The notes below the pieces were generated by a model, which had not been told where the DNA came from, made no database searches, and saw only the letters and a list, made by a program, of their open reading frames with translations. A DNA stretch of 64,000 nucleotides from Hypholoma sublateritium FD-334 SS-4. Taxonomy: Eukaryota; Basidiomycota; Agaricomycetes; Agaricales; Strophariaceae. The number at the start of each line of letters is the position of its first letter. Within the stretch, counting starts at the first letter, position 1. Of the stretch, positions 11,488 through 24,135 are shown piece after piece. Both the position numbers and the translations under genes were made by a program. Location: assembly GCA_000827495.1 (NCBI GenBank), contig KN817527.1:527203-591202 (forward strand), given 5' to 3'.

Positions 11488-12798
11488 TTACACCCCGTAA
11501 TCACCAACGAAATTAAAAGATTGACTGCTCTTCCCCCGAACCAGACCGCCAACAAACCTTGTATCTACGGGCACACTATTCCCACTCGCCGTCTGGTTCA
11601 AGCTGATTTCCTCCACTTGATGTCCATTGCTATTAAACCTAAGGGTATCCGAGACGTTCGATGACACATTTGGCTTCAAGTGGAATGCCCCAGAATTGAC
11701 GTTCCGATAAATCCGGCTTGCCATGATGTTCATAATTACGATGCATGGGAAGCCCATGATGTCGCGGTATGATACCGGGATAGATTTGGCGTAGACCAAG
11801 CCTACAGTAGAGATGTTAAGCACGACAGTGCTCCTGCAGAATTAATACTCATCAGCTTCTAATATTCTTGTCAAATATCCGACATTTGAGTACGCACAGA
11901 AAATATGCTTGTCCGTTCTGAAATAATGCCCTTTGGAGACGTGAAAGGTATGTCCCGGCGACAACGCCTTTGAACTGCCTTTTCTCGTCCGCGCCAATGT
12001 ACACATTACTCTGCAGGCGCCATGCAAGAGAGAAAAATAGAATACTGTCATTGATCAGGGGTACGATGGCGCTTGCACCGACATACGCTGGAACCAATGT
12101 CCCGACGCAGTATCTCGTAGGTCCAATGTTGATGAATGGGGCGACAGTGTATGCCGCTATGATCGGCGTCATAGTGCTCAACATCGTGCAGATCCATAAA
12201 AACATGAAGAAGTACACGGCAGGCTTGTTTTGAATGAAGACCGCTCGGACATGCAAGAAGAACAGGAGCTCGGAGCTCGGCACCGAGATCAAGTAGAAAA
12301 AGTTGATGATTTTGTTGAACAATGCGCATCTTCCGATTGGGGCAGCTTCAAGTTTGCATCGGTATGAGTATTTAATCAAGACGAATTTAAAGCAAATACG
12401 TACTGCTCAAGACTGTGTACCCAAGCATATAGACGAGAGTTGCTGCCCTGAGTCGTCCAAGTCAGCCCGTTTCTATTGGCCGAGGTGAAGAAAATGAATA
12501 CCGAGAGGTGAAATAAACAATCATCGCGAGGTGTACTTTATTCCTTCTCACAAGATGGTAATCGTCGAGTAGATGGCTGATTGTGTCCCATATTTGGAGC
12601 TATACAGAGCGAAACTTCGTCAATAATGGCGTTTCTTCTCGATGAAAAAACACTTGCTGTTGTGATTGCGATAATGACGTATGTATTGATGGTATACTGT
12701 ACCGCAATATCTGGAGGCAAAAACGCCATAGGGGTAAATGGATTTGGCAACAACGCCAGCGGATTGGGAGGCGGTTGGGGCACAACAGTAGAATTCAT
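11488..12798 (-). CDS. Seven-span basidiomycete membrane protein
   Basis: Exons 12798-12652, 12599-12502, 12447-12404, 12345-11898 and 11833-11488 give 360 residues in consistent phase; introns are 52, 54, 58 and 64 nt. The order of hydrophobic segments (LPPDIAVQYTINTYVII, IVYFTSR, ATLVYMLGY, ELLFFLHVRAVF, then a stretch with IVPLINDSILFFSLAWRL) and the late MASRIYRNV motif match a large agaricomycete family of seven-span proteins of unknown function. The first donor is a weak GTTTTT, so that junction is the least certain. It is convergent with the acyltransferase gene, 213 bp apart. Confidence 0.7.
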
Positions 12799-14630
12799 AC
12801 TGAGATTTCCAAGAGGAAAATGAGTGGAAAGATTTCTACTATCCGTGAATTAAGATAAATTCGAGCACTTCTTAAGAACTCGCCCACAACCTATCTTGAA
12901 CGCGATCATGATTTAAAAAAGCTCTGATGGTATGTTGGTTCCCATCTTTGCTGGAAACTATTAAGTACCTAAATATAACCGGATTGATTGCCTACTCGAA
13001 GAAGTCAACGTTTGAACTTGATAAACTCAATGAGAGACGCATATCGAGATTTTCGGGCACCTGTGTGATGAGTTTTCAAATTTCAAGAGTGTATGAGTTG
13101 ACTTACTTCGACAACAGTACCTGATGTAAGTGCTTTAGCAGACTAGTATTTACCCACAGAATTTTCAGGGATCTTCACGCCCAATAATCGATACTGGCCT
13201 TGCACATGGCGCCACGCAAAGATCAATTGCTACAAGATGAAACGCCGACATCGCAGCGATTGCGTCTTTCGAGGACAATTTTGGCAGATAAAGCTTAGAT
13301 TTTGTAACCCAAGTATCGTGTGCAACGTATGCTATCGAGTGTTTCCATCTGTCCGGGAGCTAATATGTAAATATATACAGATTTTCTTTCCATTCAAGGA
13401 AAGCGCCCAAGGTCTCAATGAAGCTGATAAACTCAGGCAAAATTTAGAATGTGTCGCTCAATAATCACCGTGCATCTGGAACTCATATGGGTAGGTATAT
13501 AAATTGTGCCAGTCAGCTACTGGAAATTTAAAGCTCAGGCCAAAACTCTTCGTCGGCCGGTAGTTGCACAATAAAAAAGGATGGGAGGTTAGGCCAGCAG
13601 TATTTGTCCAATATTTGTCTATTAACCGAGGTCATGAAATGGCATTCCGCATCAAATGCTCATGATTCCGAGAATTGACACTAAACGAAACGCCGTGGAG
13701 TCCTTAGTGTCCATGCACTGTGAGGTCGGCCCAAGGACGGCCCGCAAGGGGCCCACCGGGACTTTCATTGAGTTGAATGATGGACATCACTATTTTCAGT
13801 ACACCGCGGGAGATTAGTTCAATCATGCCTGTTCGTGATCAGTGAAAAACAATCCATACGTAGAAATTCATGGTCTGTGTGCGTAAATATTTCTTGATCT
13901 GGCATGTCCCATGATGTCCGTAAGTGATAGGAATGACTGCGGAGGGCCAGAGAGCATGGTGACCAAGTGGTGTGGTGCTCTGCGGCGCGGCCGCGGTGAC
14001 AGGACTGTGGTCGTGATTGATGTAAGCCAATGAATCATCCTCGAGGAAATTATGTTGAGACTACGTCAATTATTCCATTTGTTTGGTTTGGAAGCACAAA
14101 GCCTCTGGATGGACGCAGAGCAAGCCTCAGCATGCTAGGGCATTCGGGACTCGGCAGGCCTCGTGTGCGTGGCGCGCTTGCAGATTTGAGTGGACAGCAC
14201 TTGGACAGCACTTGAACAAAAGTTGAAAACCTGCAATGAACAGGACACTATGGGGACACAAATCCGCCAATTCCCGACCTCACAAACTACGCATCGAGTC
14301 CAAGCGGAATTCTCAAGTCCCTGTATTTGCATGATTGCTATCTGAACTAATACTTACATGCTCACTCTACCGCTGTTGAATTATTTATTCGAACTGGCAC
14401 AAGACGACGCGAAAACAAGGAGATTGGAAGGAATCAATGCGAGCACGGCGCGTTCATTTGCATGCTTATGTCGGTACTAAGGACCGGCTGTCTACCTAGA
14501 AAGAACGGCCGAAACAGCATGTCGGTGCAGGAGGCGCATGTCGAAAGTGAAAAACGCGACACCAAAACCCCTGACAGGACACCTACGCCTACCTTTTGAT
14601 CGAATGCATCCCATCCTTCTTTGGGTAGAT
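12799..14630. other. Intergenic, no firmly supported gene
   Basis: About 1.8 kb between divergent genes. Near 13300-13460 (minus) there are about 100 codons open apart from one TAG, with no recognised motif. A short minus-strand open frame begins MSVRIDVNLPKEGWDAF near 14650. Neither is accepted as a gene. Confidence 0.45.
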
Positions 14631-14638
14631 TGACGTCA
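14631..14638 (+). promoter_or_regulatory. CRE palindrome upstream of the second IPGAY gene
   Basis: A perfect TGACGTCA inside ATTGACGTCAAT lies about 190 nt before the ATG at 14826. The same palindrome occurs twice before the related gene at 1197. No TATA box is obvious here. Confidence 0.5.
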
Positions 14639-14825
14639 ATCCTGACGGACATGGGCCTCAGCAGGATGTGGGTCCTCTTGAGACATCCAGAATTTTGAAA
14701 CCATAGATCTCGATCTTGCTCTTACCCCAAGATTATCACTACCTCACCATCGCTCTTACATCTTTTCTTGACATATTGTTACGGTTTGTCTCGTAAAAAT
14801 ATCAATACCGACATCTACGACAGCT

Positions 14826-17281
14826 ATGCCCGGTGGAAAAGCGCACCCCGCACAGAAAGCATCGAAATTGCCTAAGGCGATCCCCGCCAAGAGTCCCGAC
14901 CCGAATATTCCTGGGGCTTATCCCAGCAGTCCAGATCCCTCAAGCAGTGAGTTATCATGGTCCACTTATTTTTTAAGCTCAAACGAGGATTCATCGCTAC
15001 TCTGTAGCTATGCATGGTCAATTTGTCGAACAGGATCATCGCGGGCACGACCACCGTCCGTTGTTCAAGGTGGATTTGCCCACTCACGAACAGCCTTCTG
15101 GGTCTAGGGAAGGTGTTGGATCACTTCCCGGTCCGAACACTGAGCGCGGTGTAGCCATTCTCCCAGACGAAAGACCGCATGCTCATCAGAAGGTTTCCAG
15201 CCATGGTAACCACAGCATGGGTATCTCCGTCGTGAAAAATCCACTCATGGTGTCTCACTAGGTTTCAAGGACCGCGATAAGAATTACGAATTGCCCACTT
15301 CTGAAATCCCTTCTGGATCCGATGTCGGCATTGGCTCTATGCCAGGAAACATCTGGGAATCCGGAGTTGCTACTCTTCCAGAGGAAAGAATTCATGGAAG
15401 GCCTTACGGCCAAGGGCATACGGGGTTCGAAGGTTGTCTCATCCCTGCTTTTTCTATCCGTTTATTCATTTTCTCGTTTTAGACTCCCTGGATACCGATT
15501 GGAAGAGCAGGCATCTTCGGGACCACGACGGTGAGTAGAACATATATATTACCAATCGTACCCGCTCAAAAATACTTCTGACGCCCAGGAACGGAGGCGA
15601 CTCCTGAAAATGATTCTGAGACCTTGCAGGCTCTCAGTCCCATTCCACCCCCGTCTCATCAACGCTTCGTTGAGCCGCAAGCGGCCTCCCATCTCATGGA
15701 AGACACTTCCGAGACCGTTCGAAATATCGCCACCCAAGTCGAGCATGTGGCTGGGGACGTTGTTGGTGCTGTAGAAGGAGTCGCGGCGGGAATGTACAAT
15801 AGCGCCGGCGCCATCTTGCACAACATTGGGGCGCACTGGCGTGCGTTTTATTTCATGATTATCTGCTGCATTTCTGACCTACGTCATAGCTGCATCCGAA
15901 CATGCTGAGGCCGAGGAAGAGCACACCGAATCGGGTTTAGGCCCTGCTCATCGCAACCGTAAACCGACGACTGGCACACAAGGCTCACCTCTCAAATCCG
16001 GTGGTAAAGTTCCCCACTCCAAATTGCCACGCCCTTCTGCAGCTGTAGGAACTGAATCCAAGACATCGAGGATGCCCTCACTGCCATCCTCGGGCAATGT
16101 GCAGGACGAAGGAACTGCAGTCGGCCTTGGTGGCGTGGAGTTTTACACCGAAGGAAAGGATGGAGTTCTGCCTGGGTTCCCCACAGCCGGAGGGATGGGC
16201 GTTTTGATCGCTGATAGGGTCAATGACGATCGGCTTCGCTCGGAGGCCGGTGAGCCTACCTCATCCATTGACGTATACACTCCTTCTGATTTTCTCTACT
16301 TCTAATTCTCTATATATCTCAGCCCGCAATCGTTCGGAAAATGACTCGTCCGCAAATAGGGTGCAGTTGCACCGCGGAGAGTCCACGGCGAGCAATCGTG
16401 CTGTGGATGGTTCCATCTCCTCATTATCCTCATCGGCGAAGGAAGACACGGCGAGTACGTATTTAGCTCCGAATTCAGCCAAATCCGGGCTCATGGTGCT
16501 GTCGTTGTGCGTTAGATGAATTTCAGATCACCGAGGAAAAACGTGAGGTTCCCGTTTTCATGGATGGTTCTGAATCCGCCTCAGGGAAATACGAGGCTGT
16601 GTTTGAGCCGGTAGACAGGGTGCCCGGAGAAAGACAGAACGACGATAAACGCTCCACTGATCTACTCGCTGGTCTAAACAAAGGTCGTAACGAACGTTCT
16701 CCCGAAGGCCGAGAGGGTAGCACCCCGACTGGACAATCCTACCAGACAATGCCGCCACAGATCCCTGCGTCGCAGACGTCGCTCCCGGAAGGACCGAAAG
16801 CGCAATTCGCTTTACAAGCCGACCAAGGATCTGTTCCCGGGGCCGCTGTGGAGGCGCCATTCTCTGCTAACTTACCGTCTCCCATTATCTCCGTTTTTGA
16901 CTACAAGGGACCGCACAGCCATCCCCAGATCCATGAAAGTGGACCGGCCCCCGCCCTCTCTCGTGCCGGCGTCGATGTCGGCAAGGGCAAATCTGAGGTG
17001 ACTCAAGGGTCGAGGGGCCTGGAAGACACCTCGAAGACCAAACTTCCTCCTACTCTCTCGACTGGCGAAGCGCGCAGCCCTGCTTCCTATCTTGGTAAAC
17101 CCATTTCCAAAGAAGAGGTACGCTGTACATTTTACCTCCCGTTCGCTTGTGGGGAACTAATATTTTATCTCCAGGAAAAAAACCAGGTGGAAAAAGCCCG
17201 ACTTCTCTCTCGAAAGAAGGCAGGAGTGAACTAGGCACCACTCGCAATAGTCTTTTGAAAAAATCCAAGTATAATCTTTGA
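14826..17281 (+). CDS. IPGAY-type modular protein B
   Basis: Nine exons: 14826-14946, 15008-15205, 15262-15432, 15483-15530, 15589-15840, 15890-16249, 16323-16454, 16516-17094 and 17175-17281 (655 residues). Every intron is phase 1 and every internal exon is a multiple of three. The N-terminus has NIPGAY as in the gene at 1197. Exons 2 and 3 hold copies of one module (PSGSREGVGSLPG...GVAILPDER against PSGSDVGIGSMPG...GVATLPEER), and exon 6 has a weaker copy. Exon 5 encodes an amphipathic Ala/Gly/Val helix (VVGAVEGVAAGMYNSAGAIL). The last intron has two possible donors, 17095 (phase 1, Lys-rich tail) and 17118 (phase 0, ending at 17234). No signal peptide or enzyme motif is seen; the function is unknown. 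Confidence 0.75.
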
Positions 17282-18198
17282 GCTGCCTCCGTCGCTTGCA
17301 TGCTTTTTATAATCTGTTCTGTATTGTATAAGTATTCTCTATATATTTGTTGTATAATAGTGTGCCGAATTCTATCAAGCGTCGTCAGTCTTCGAAGAGG
17401 GGTGTTACACTAAATGGTCTTTGCCGGATTTTACAACAAAGAACGATTCCCCGGTCTCCTGTTTCAAATTTCCAGTCAGAAGACGAATGGTACCCAGTAG
17501 GTCTTTGTACAGCAAAAAACTTGTGTTCTCTTTCGCGTACTTTTCGGTAGGAATAATTGGTCAACAAGCTCGAATCCCCGGAATTATCATGGAATTGGGC
17601 TGACGCGGTCTATCGGCGGGAATGCGTATATGTCGCCGTTTTGTTTCTGACAACATCAGGCCCGAGGTCATCAACGAACGTCAATGCGCCGCTAGCGAGG
17701 ATCTACGAGGTCTGATTTTCTGCCATATGCGAAACGGGGACAGGACTCGCGTTCCAACGCCTTGAATGGTCGACTGATGATCAAGGCATGGACGCACCGC
17801 GGAGAGGCGAGCGTCAATAATCAACTTGTCGACGCCCGAGCCTCGCGCTTTACACGAATTGTATATGTACTATAATTATATTTTAGCCATAAATGAAAGA
17901 TCATGGTGATCGATGTCGCGTTCGCCCGCTAGGGTAGATTCTCGGAAAGAAGAAATACGACTCGGTGATATGGAACCGTTGCGCTCAGCGGGCGGTCGTC
18001 GCGTCGCGAATTTCTTTTGCAACGCCGAAAGGCCTATCATTGCGGTACCAATACACAAGATCTTCGCTTGGTAGGATCAGACAAAGAATTAAATTTAAAT
18101 TTATTCAATTATGACGGGACAGGCAGGTCGGGGATAAGCTGCAAGATATTAATAAGAATGAGTACTAATACAAATTGCTTAATTTTGATGGGACGTAT
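17282..18198. other. Intergenic, no gene seen
   Basis: Convergent space between the IPGAY-type gene and DML1. It is AT-rich in part and has only short open frames without ATG. Confidence 0.55.
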
Positions 18199-20274
18199 TC
18201 AAGCATCGTCAGAAGCATTGTCAGGGTTGTTTTCGAGCGCCTTGTTGTGCATTGTCCGGAGATCGTTCGCCAGGTCTTTGAGATCGTCCAGTGAAACGCC
18301 GATGGAGGGTAGCAAAGAAGATCGGCGCGCAACACAATTCTCAACGAGAAGGGCATAGCCGTTGAGCGAATTCGCTATATCTGGCGATGCCGAGATTGAA
18401 GAAAGCAAACTGGTTGTCGGTGAGAGGGCCGTCAGACTTCTTCCTTTGGTGGGATCCCGCTTGAGGGGTGGGAAGGAGCTCGGCATGGGATATGCTAGCG
18501 CATGAATGCTGGTTGAAAAAGCGATTCAGAAAGCGCTGGATCGACTTCGAATGATCAGGGTTACCTCGCGATGGACCCGAAGTGCGAAGATTGGTGCTCG
18601 CCAGACCGCTTTGCGTACGCGTCCTGTTGGCTATCCGAAAACCCCCGCGTGACAGTCAGTTGCGCATATGGGCGTGAAACCTGAAGTACGATAGAGTGGT
18701 CAGAGTTTGCTACATTTTTCCGTGCATATCAAATAATCTTCACCGGGGCGTTGGAGGAAAAATTAACAATTCTGCGGTCTAATCTGGCGATGCTATCGAC
18801 AGGGAATACCCCACTTAGCTCCCCAAACGGACATGTGTTACGCCAATTGAGGAGGCCACAGACACTGGCCATAGTCTGGTGGGTATTCTTCAGACTGGAG
18901 TAAGTGCAGGGTAAGTGCGGTGCTAAATGGAGAATCTTGAAATTACCGAAATGGAATAGTACAGCTCTCGACATGGGCGGAGAGGACAGCCGATTGATGA
19001 TACATACTCCCCATCTATGCAAAAGCTAAGAATAATGCGGAAAAAAGGGACTCGAAATACGAACAGGGTATGGCAAGGAATCGCCCCACATTGAACTTGG
19101 CCAGACCGTCGGTTCTTGTATGGGAACATTCATGGACGAGAACTCATTGAGCGTACGCAAATAAAAAGCCTCGTTGATCAGCTTCTTGGTTGTTTTGACC
19201 TGAAATAGCAGAGGTGGCATCGGCAGTGTGAAATAGGGGGCAACTGCTCGTTCTCACATCATAGCGGGGAGAGTGCCAGGAGAGGGCACCTGACATCAGG
19301 GGTACGGTAAACGACGGGAGTTTGAGGTATTCATCCCGGAAAGATGCCAGAAACGAGCCCATAAAACCTCCAAACGTGTTCGTGTCGTTCATGATTTGGA
19401 CTCCCTAAGTCAATGTTGGTTATCGGACACAATCTCACCGGGGTACGGGGCAAGTAATACGTACTTGAGGATTATCACAGTCCTCGACAAGAAGACGGAC
19501 GGCGCCATCCATCAACTCCGTCTCCTGAAAAAGGTTCAATCACGGTCCTTTGCGCATTATAGATAACGCTGAGCGACCTCATCGAATCGCTTGAACAGTT
19601 CATTGCCTTCATTCCAATTCAGGGCCGACTCTTCCCACTCAGAGAGATCTGGCAGCTTTTGAAGTGACCTGGGAAGATAGTAAACGCGGCTGAAGTCGGA
19701 CCAATATCGAATATCGCCAATGGTGGGGTTCGTGTCAGGTTGATCGGTGTCGAGACCATTCGCTTCGTCGTCCATCTGCTGCTGGTAGGCACTCTTTGAT
19801 ATCGGTTCTTGACGGTACTCGATGAATCCATTCGTCCTGTAGATTTGGTTTATGATTTAGGTCAATGCCGTTTAAAATGCTTTCACGGGTGGTTACCATA
19901 GATGTTGAGCTTCATAGGCCTCGTCGTCGAGAGATTGTACAATTTTCTCTGCAGCTAATGTACCAAAGTTCGCTACACTTGAGATGTAAATGAGTTGTCA
20001 ATGTCCTGTCACAGCTCCCAGACTCACACTTCCTATCGAAAACGAGAAGGCGTGGATACAGCGTAGACCTTCCCTAGGTAAAATCAGCTCGTGATTACTG
20101 CCATACGCAACATGAACGAACCTGGCCATCTACACTCTCACAGAAGGAAACATCGGGTTCAATGTCTGTATCACCAGGCTCTCCACCAGAAAGATAGCTT
20201 TCTTGGGTGTTCCAGAAGTGAGCACCTGCATAGTTTGAGATTTCTCCGGCTTGGATGTAGATGACTTCCTTCAT
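18199..20274 (-). CDS. DML1: DML1/Misato, tubulin-like mitochondrial inheritance protein
   Basis: Eleven exons (20274-20122, 20073-20028, 19972-19897, 19836-19578, 19524-19465, 19404-19258, 19199-19065, 19014-18947, 18894-18744, 18680-18565, 18508-18199) give 506 residues, with introns of 48-63 nt. The start MKEVIYIQAGEISNYAGAHF followed by WNTQESY is the Misato segment II signature. Next come DRKSNFGTLAAEK, the distorted-tubulin part with FGGFMGSFLASFRDEY, then YHQSAVLSAHVESCTIPFR and AQLTVTRGFSDS. In yeast and flies this family affects mitochondrial partitioning and shape. The length is normal and no breaks are seen. Confidence 0.92.
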
Positions 20275-22054
20275 GGCGTTGCATACCTTTCGCTCCCACG
20301 CTGCACTTTTGCATGACGGACCGGATAACGGATCAATATCGGTTAATGCCGTAATGATTAGGTACATACTTGGTAGAAAAGGGGAATTGAAGCGTACAAA
20401 TGTACATAGAAATGCTGGAAGGAATTGAGAAGGAAGGTAAAGTGGTACAATGGTAAAGCCGACCCAAGAATAAAAAAATTAAGACTTACGACACCTTGAA
20501 ATTTCTAATCGGTTTAGTTACCACGTCCCTCAGTGAGATTGCGGTGAGAATCATAGCACCTTCATTTGTTTAAGCAATGCCGGCAGCTTACATTGGGCAC
20601 AATTTGGCCACAATGCAAGATAGTCACCGGACTAAGCAGCTCCTTTTTCATATTGAAAAATCTCCAATTCTCGTCGCTCCGAGTGTGAGTACTATAGTAG
20701 TAGTCTTCCGACAAATTCCACCCTCGTTGTTCATGCACATGTGACAAAAACTATTAGGTCCGTGTAAGTATACTTAACCTTAAAGCCACCTTCACGCCTC
20801 TTTTCTTTTCATAGGACACCATCCGCGAACATAGGCCATGAATCCATGTGCTTTGCATCCTTGACATCGTGAGATTTTGTAATACCGGAATCTCCGTGAT
20901 TCCTTTGCGGCCAAGTTCTGCTACTTGCGCAAGACTTGCATGACCTTCGGCGAATTCACCGCATACTCCATCCTACAGCGGATGTTCTCGAAGAGACTGG
21001 GCTTTAATCCACTGATAGACAATAATTTCAGTCCGCAATAACAATTACCGGACTTTCGCAAAAGCCAAACGTAAGGCGGTAAAGATTATGATGATATCCG
21101 CGCAAGAAATAAATAGCTAGCCACCGACTCGGATGTAAGTAGCGAGTTTACGCAGCAGCTCAGCGATATTGGCTCCCCTCGGACGAGCTACATCATGACG
21201 AAGAACTTGGCCTCAGACAATTATAAACATCGCCATAAACGCTAACAATTTCCTTCGTATGTCAGCCAAGGAAAGATTTTTGTTCCTGACTGGGCCTATA
21301 CGGTAATTAATACAGTTCAACGCCGGCACATGCAGATACACTCTCCTATGCACCAAACGGAAGGAATGCGATTTTACAGCATCTATTGACACCGAGTATC
21401 TCATTCGTTGTACTATTTGGATTGGACGTAAAGTCACGGTAAGGGTGATCCATATTGGCCCGGTAGGTGATAGGGGATGTAGAGTAAACATTAATCCATA
21501 TTCTTAACGTACTTGCCCTGAGGCATCCCCGCCCTCCACATACATGCCACAATATTAGATTCTTTCGGAGAGATCGATCGGGCTGCTCTGAAAATAAGCT
21601 TCGAATCTTGTTTTGATCGACTTGTAAACCAGGAGTTCTCCAGGCTTCAGCTCAAGCTTCGTTGTTGCACTTCGTTCGTTTGATCAGAAATCATCGGACA
21701 ATCCTCGGTTCCTACCGTTTATAATGGTGTCGATAATAGTGCTGTGATAATAAAGTGGTTTCTAGTTTTCAGGTGTCCATCGGCACGCCCCTGGATCAAA
21801 ATTCACACAAACGGACTTAACCTCAGAAGTGCCGTGGCCGCTTCTTTAATCCTCGATCTCAGTGGCACGATTCAGGGTGCATTATTTCCGAAGAGTGGAC
21901 GATGGTAGACCGAGTGATACCTACCTGTGATTTCATCCCCATGCATTCCGTATCTTGTAGCTTGCAGCTCGACCGCGGATGTGTATGTAGAACGCAGATA
22001 TTTATTGATACGCCCCACAAGAGTAAGTAAAAAAAATACAGAGAAAACTAGCAT
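20275..22054 (-). other. Unresolved stretch with gene-like fragments
   Basis: At the upstream end an ATG at 22054 opens a hydrophobic N-terminus (MLVFSVFFLLTLV) and runs 44 codons to a consensus donor CAG|GTAGGT. Further along the minus strand are readable pieces: KLELKPGELLVYKS; NPNSTTNEILGV; SHDVKDAKHMDSWPMFADGV near 20850; and GWNLSEDYYYSTHTRSDENW near 20700 with a GTAAGC donor. I could not join them into one frame. It may be a multi-exon gene for a secreted or anchored protein, or its decayed remains. Confidence 0.3.
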
Positions 22055-22158
22055 CACAGCAAGGTAAATAGTAGCGCTTCAATACCATGAGAAGTCCAAC
22101 ATAATGATCAACCGAATAATTTATACTTTTTTGCATAGAAATTCAAAGTAGCATTATC

Positions 22159-23313
22159 TCATAGCACGACTTTGAATTGTTGCAGGGCGCGTCGGTCTTC
22201 TGTCGACAGAGGAGCGTAATGGCCATGGCCATGGTTCCCGTTGAAATTGGAGACCGTGTGTGCGTGTGGCAGATGTGGTCGTTTCTCGTATGCACCTAAG
22301 GAAGAGATAGGCGGAAGTTGTATCTTGGACGAGTTCGAGGCATGCGAAGATAGTCGAGGCGAATATGAGTGAACTGGAGACGGCGGCGACGAGAACACCG
22401 GGGACGCCGAGTCTTCATGTCGCTGATAGCCAGGATATACGTCGTCGAGCGGCTCGCTTTCGTCCGAGTATGAGGCGAATCTGTCGGTCCTCGTACATAG
22501 AACCTTGTTGCTGAAGAAGATACCGTTTGGTGCATGTATATTGCGGAGGTATGAATAGTTATCGATCACCGGGAGGCGAGCATAGTCTTCGCCCTGAGGG
22601 AGATAACTTCGGTTAATTATAGACCTGGATCATTGGAGCGATCGGTACAAACCGAGAAGTAGGCCACAACGTGCCATTTTCGTGTCTCCGAAGAACCTGG
22701 AAGGTTAACCGTGACAGAGTAGGTCTGTTTTGTAAGGCCGTTCGGCTTTGACGGGCGGTCCTTCCGTCTGATCGGAGGGGGTACAATGGCATTTGGATCT
22801 GATGCACGACGTGCTCTATCAGATAGTGAGTGTTTGCAACTATCAGCGACATTGCAAAAGTAGTCACCTGCGAGCAGCTTTCGCGTCACGTTCCTCCTGG
22901 GTTGTTTCGATTTTCTCTTCGTAGAAGAGATAATCGCCCCGCATTCGGCTTTGAGACCTAAAGATTTATAGGTTGTCAGAGATATGACTGTAATAGGAGC
23001 TTGACAATAATTACCATCGTCGACCGTCAGTCCATCGTAGTAGCCCGCCGTCGTCTTGTGCTTCTTCCCAGACGTAGACATGGCCGCTCTTTAGCTCATC
23101 TCGCTCGCTGGCGAGTAGGCGGCGCTTAAGCAGAGGCAGAATATTTAGTCGAACAGCTTCTAGAACGACGTGGGCGTCATGCACGTCGCGGATGTCTTGA
23201 CCAGTATGAGTCGATGTTAATTATTGGGAAGAGAAAGGATACATACGGAGAGATGGGTGGGTGACGGCGCTCTCTTTGACTAGTCCATAGGAACGAGGAG
23301 GTGGAGAGTACAT
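22159..23313 (-). CDS. WOPR-domain transcription regulator (Gti1/Pac2 family)
   Basis: Exons 23313-23247, 23195-23015, 22957-22868, 22815-22653 and 22593-22159 give 311 residues, with introns of 51-59 nt. The first WOPR half reads DAHVVLEAVRLNILPLLKRR, LKSGHVYVWEE, LLRWTDGRRWSQSRMRGDYL and FYEE. The second half has GLTKQTYSVTVN and KWHVVAYFSGEDY. Family members (Wor1, Ryp1, Gti1, Pac2) bind DNA through this bipartite domain and switch morphology or development. The C-terminal 110 residues are Ser/Pro-rich and disordered. The protein is short for a master regulator. About 2.3 kb upstream has no firm gene, which may be regulatory. Confidence 0.88.
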
Positions 23314-24135
23314 GTTCGTAGTTAATGATGTAGGCCCAAGGATCTTCAGGTGGATCTTATATATGTTTCGATCAGGAGGGGAATAAACGTGGATCCTTGG
23401 AAATATCTTGTTCCTCGGGGAGTTAGCGGAGCCATGCGAGGTATTGAGGTCTTTGTGAATCGTGATATGACAAGGGTACTGTAAACGGATTCGCCACTGA
23501 CTGTTCCAGCAGATAGATTCGGGGAGTCACGATCTGACACCATCCAAGAAAAATACAGCCGGTCCGAGTAGCTAATTGCGGTCGTAGCGTAGCTCGTGTA
23601 GTCCAATTTCGTCCGGCCGTGAGGCTTATTTACAAGCCGGAGTCTTGTCCCTTCAACGGTACACTTTGGACTTCATAGGCGCAACATGTCCGAAAGACAA
23701 GGAAAGCTTGGTACGCGAATGTATTCTTCATTTTACTCGGCTGGATGACATCGAGTGCATTCCCCTATACTGTCAATGAGGCTGGATAGCTATTCTCATT
23801 TTCCATGCCACAACAATTAATCAGAGGAGAAACCTCGGTGCATCCGAGGTTTCCCCACTCTGGCAACCAAAATGCGGGTCGAGCCATGATTGTACCCGTT
23901 TACTATCGACCAATTTGAAAGTAAGTATCTCGGAGAATATATTACAAAAACCCCAGTTCCACTACTTGGCGTCAGATATAGGAGGAATAAGCCTGCGGCA
24001 GCCGCAATTATTATGGACGTCCAGCGGTTGTTTCAAGGCATATAATACCGAGCGTATAAATCCCGACAATACCTCAATAGATGCGCATTTTAGACCTCGA
24101 GGACTATTTACACTAGCATGGGGGCGAAGGCATGA
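23314..24135. other. Long upstream region of the WOPR gene
   Basis: No gene is supported here. A further CRE palindrome TGACGTCA lies just beyond, at 24156-24163. Confidence 0.45.

Noticed and set aside
13300..13460. Minus-strand frame with one internal TAG
   Set aside because: No family recognised and no plausible intron removes the stop; too weak to call a pseudogene.
17550..17600. tRNA-like B-box (CTCGAATCCCC)
   Set aside because: No acceptor stem, A-box or anticodon arm could be folded around it.
17876..18058. 60-codon minus-strand frame
   Set aside because: It starts with TTG and has no motif or neighbouring exon.
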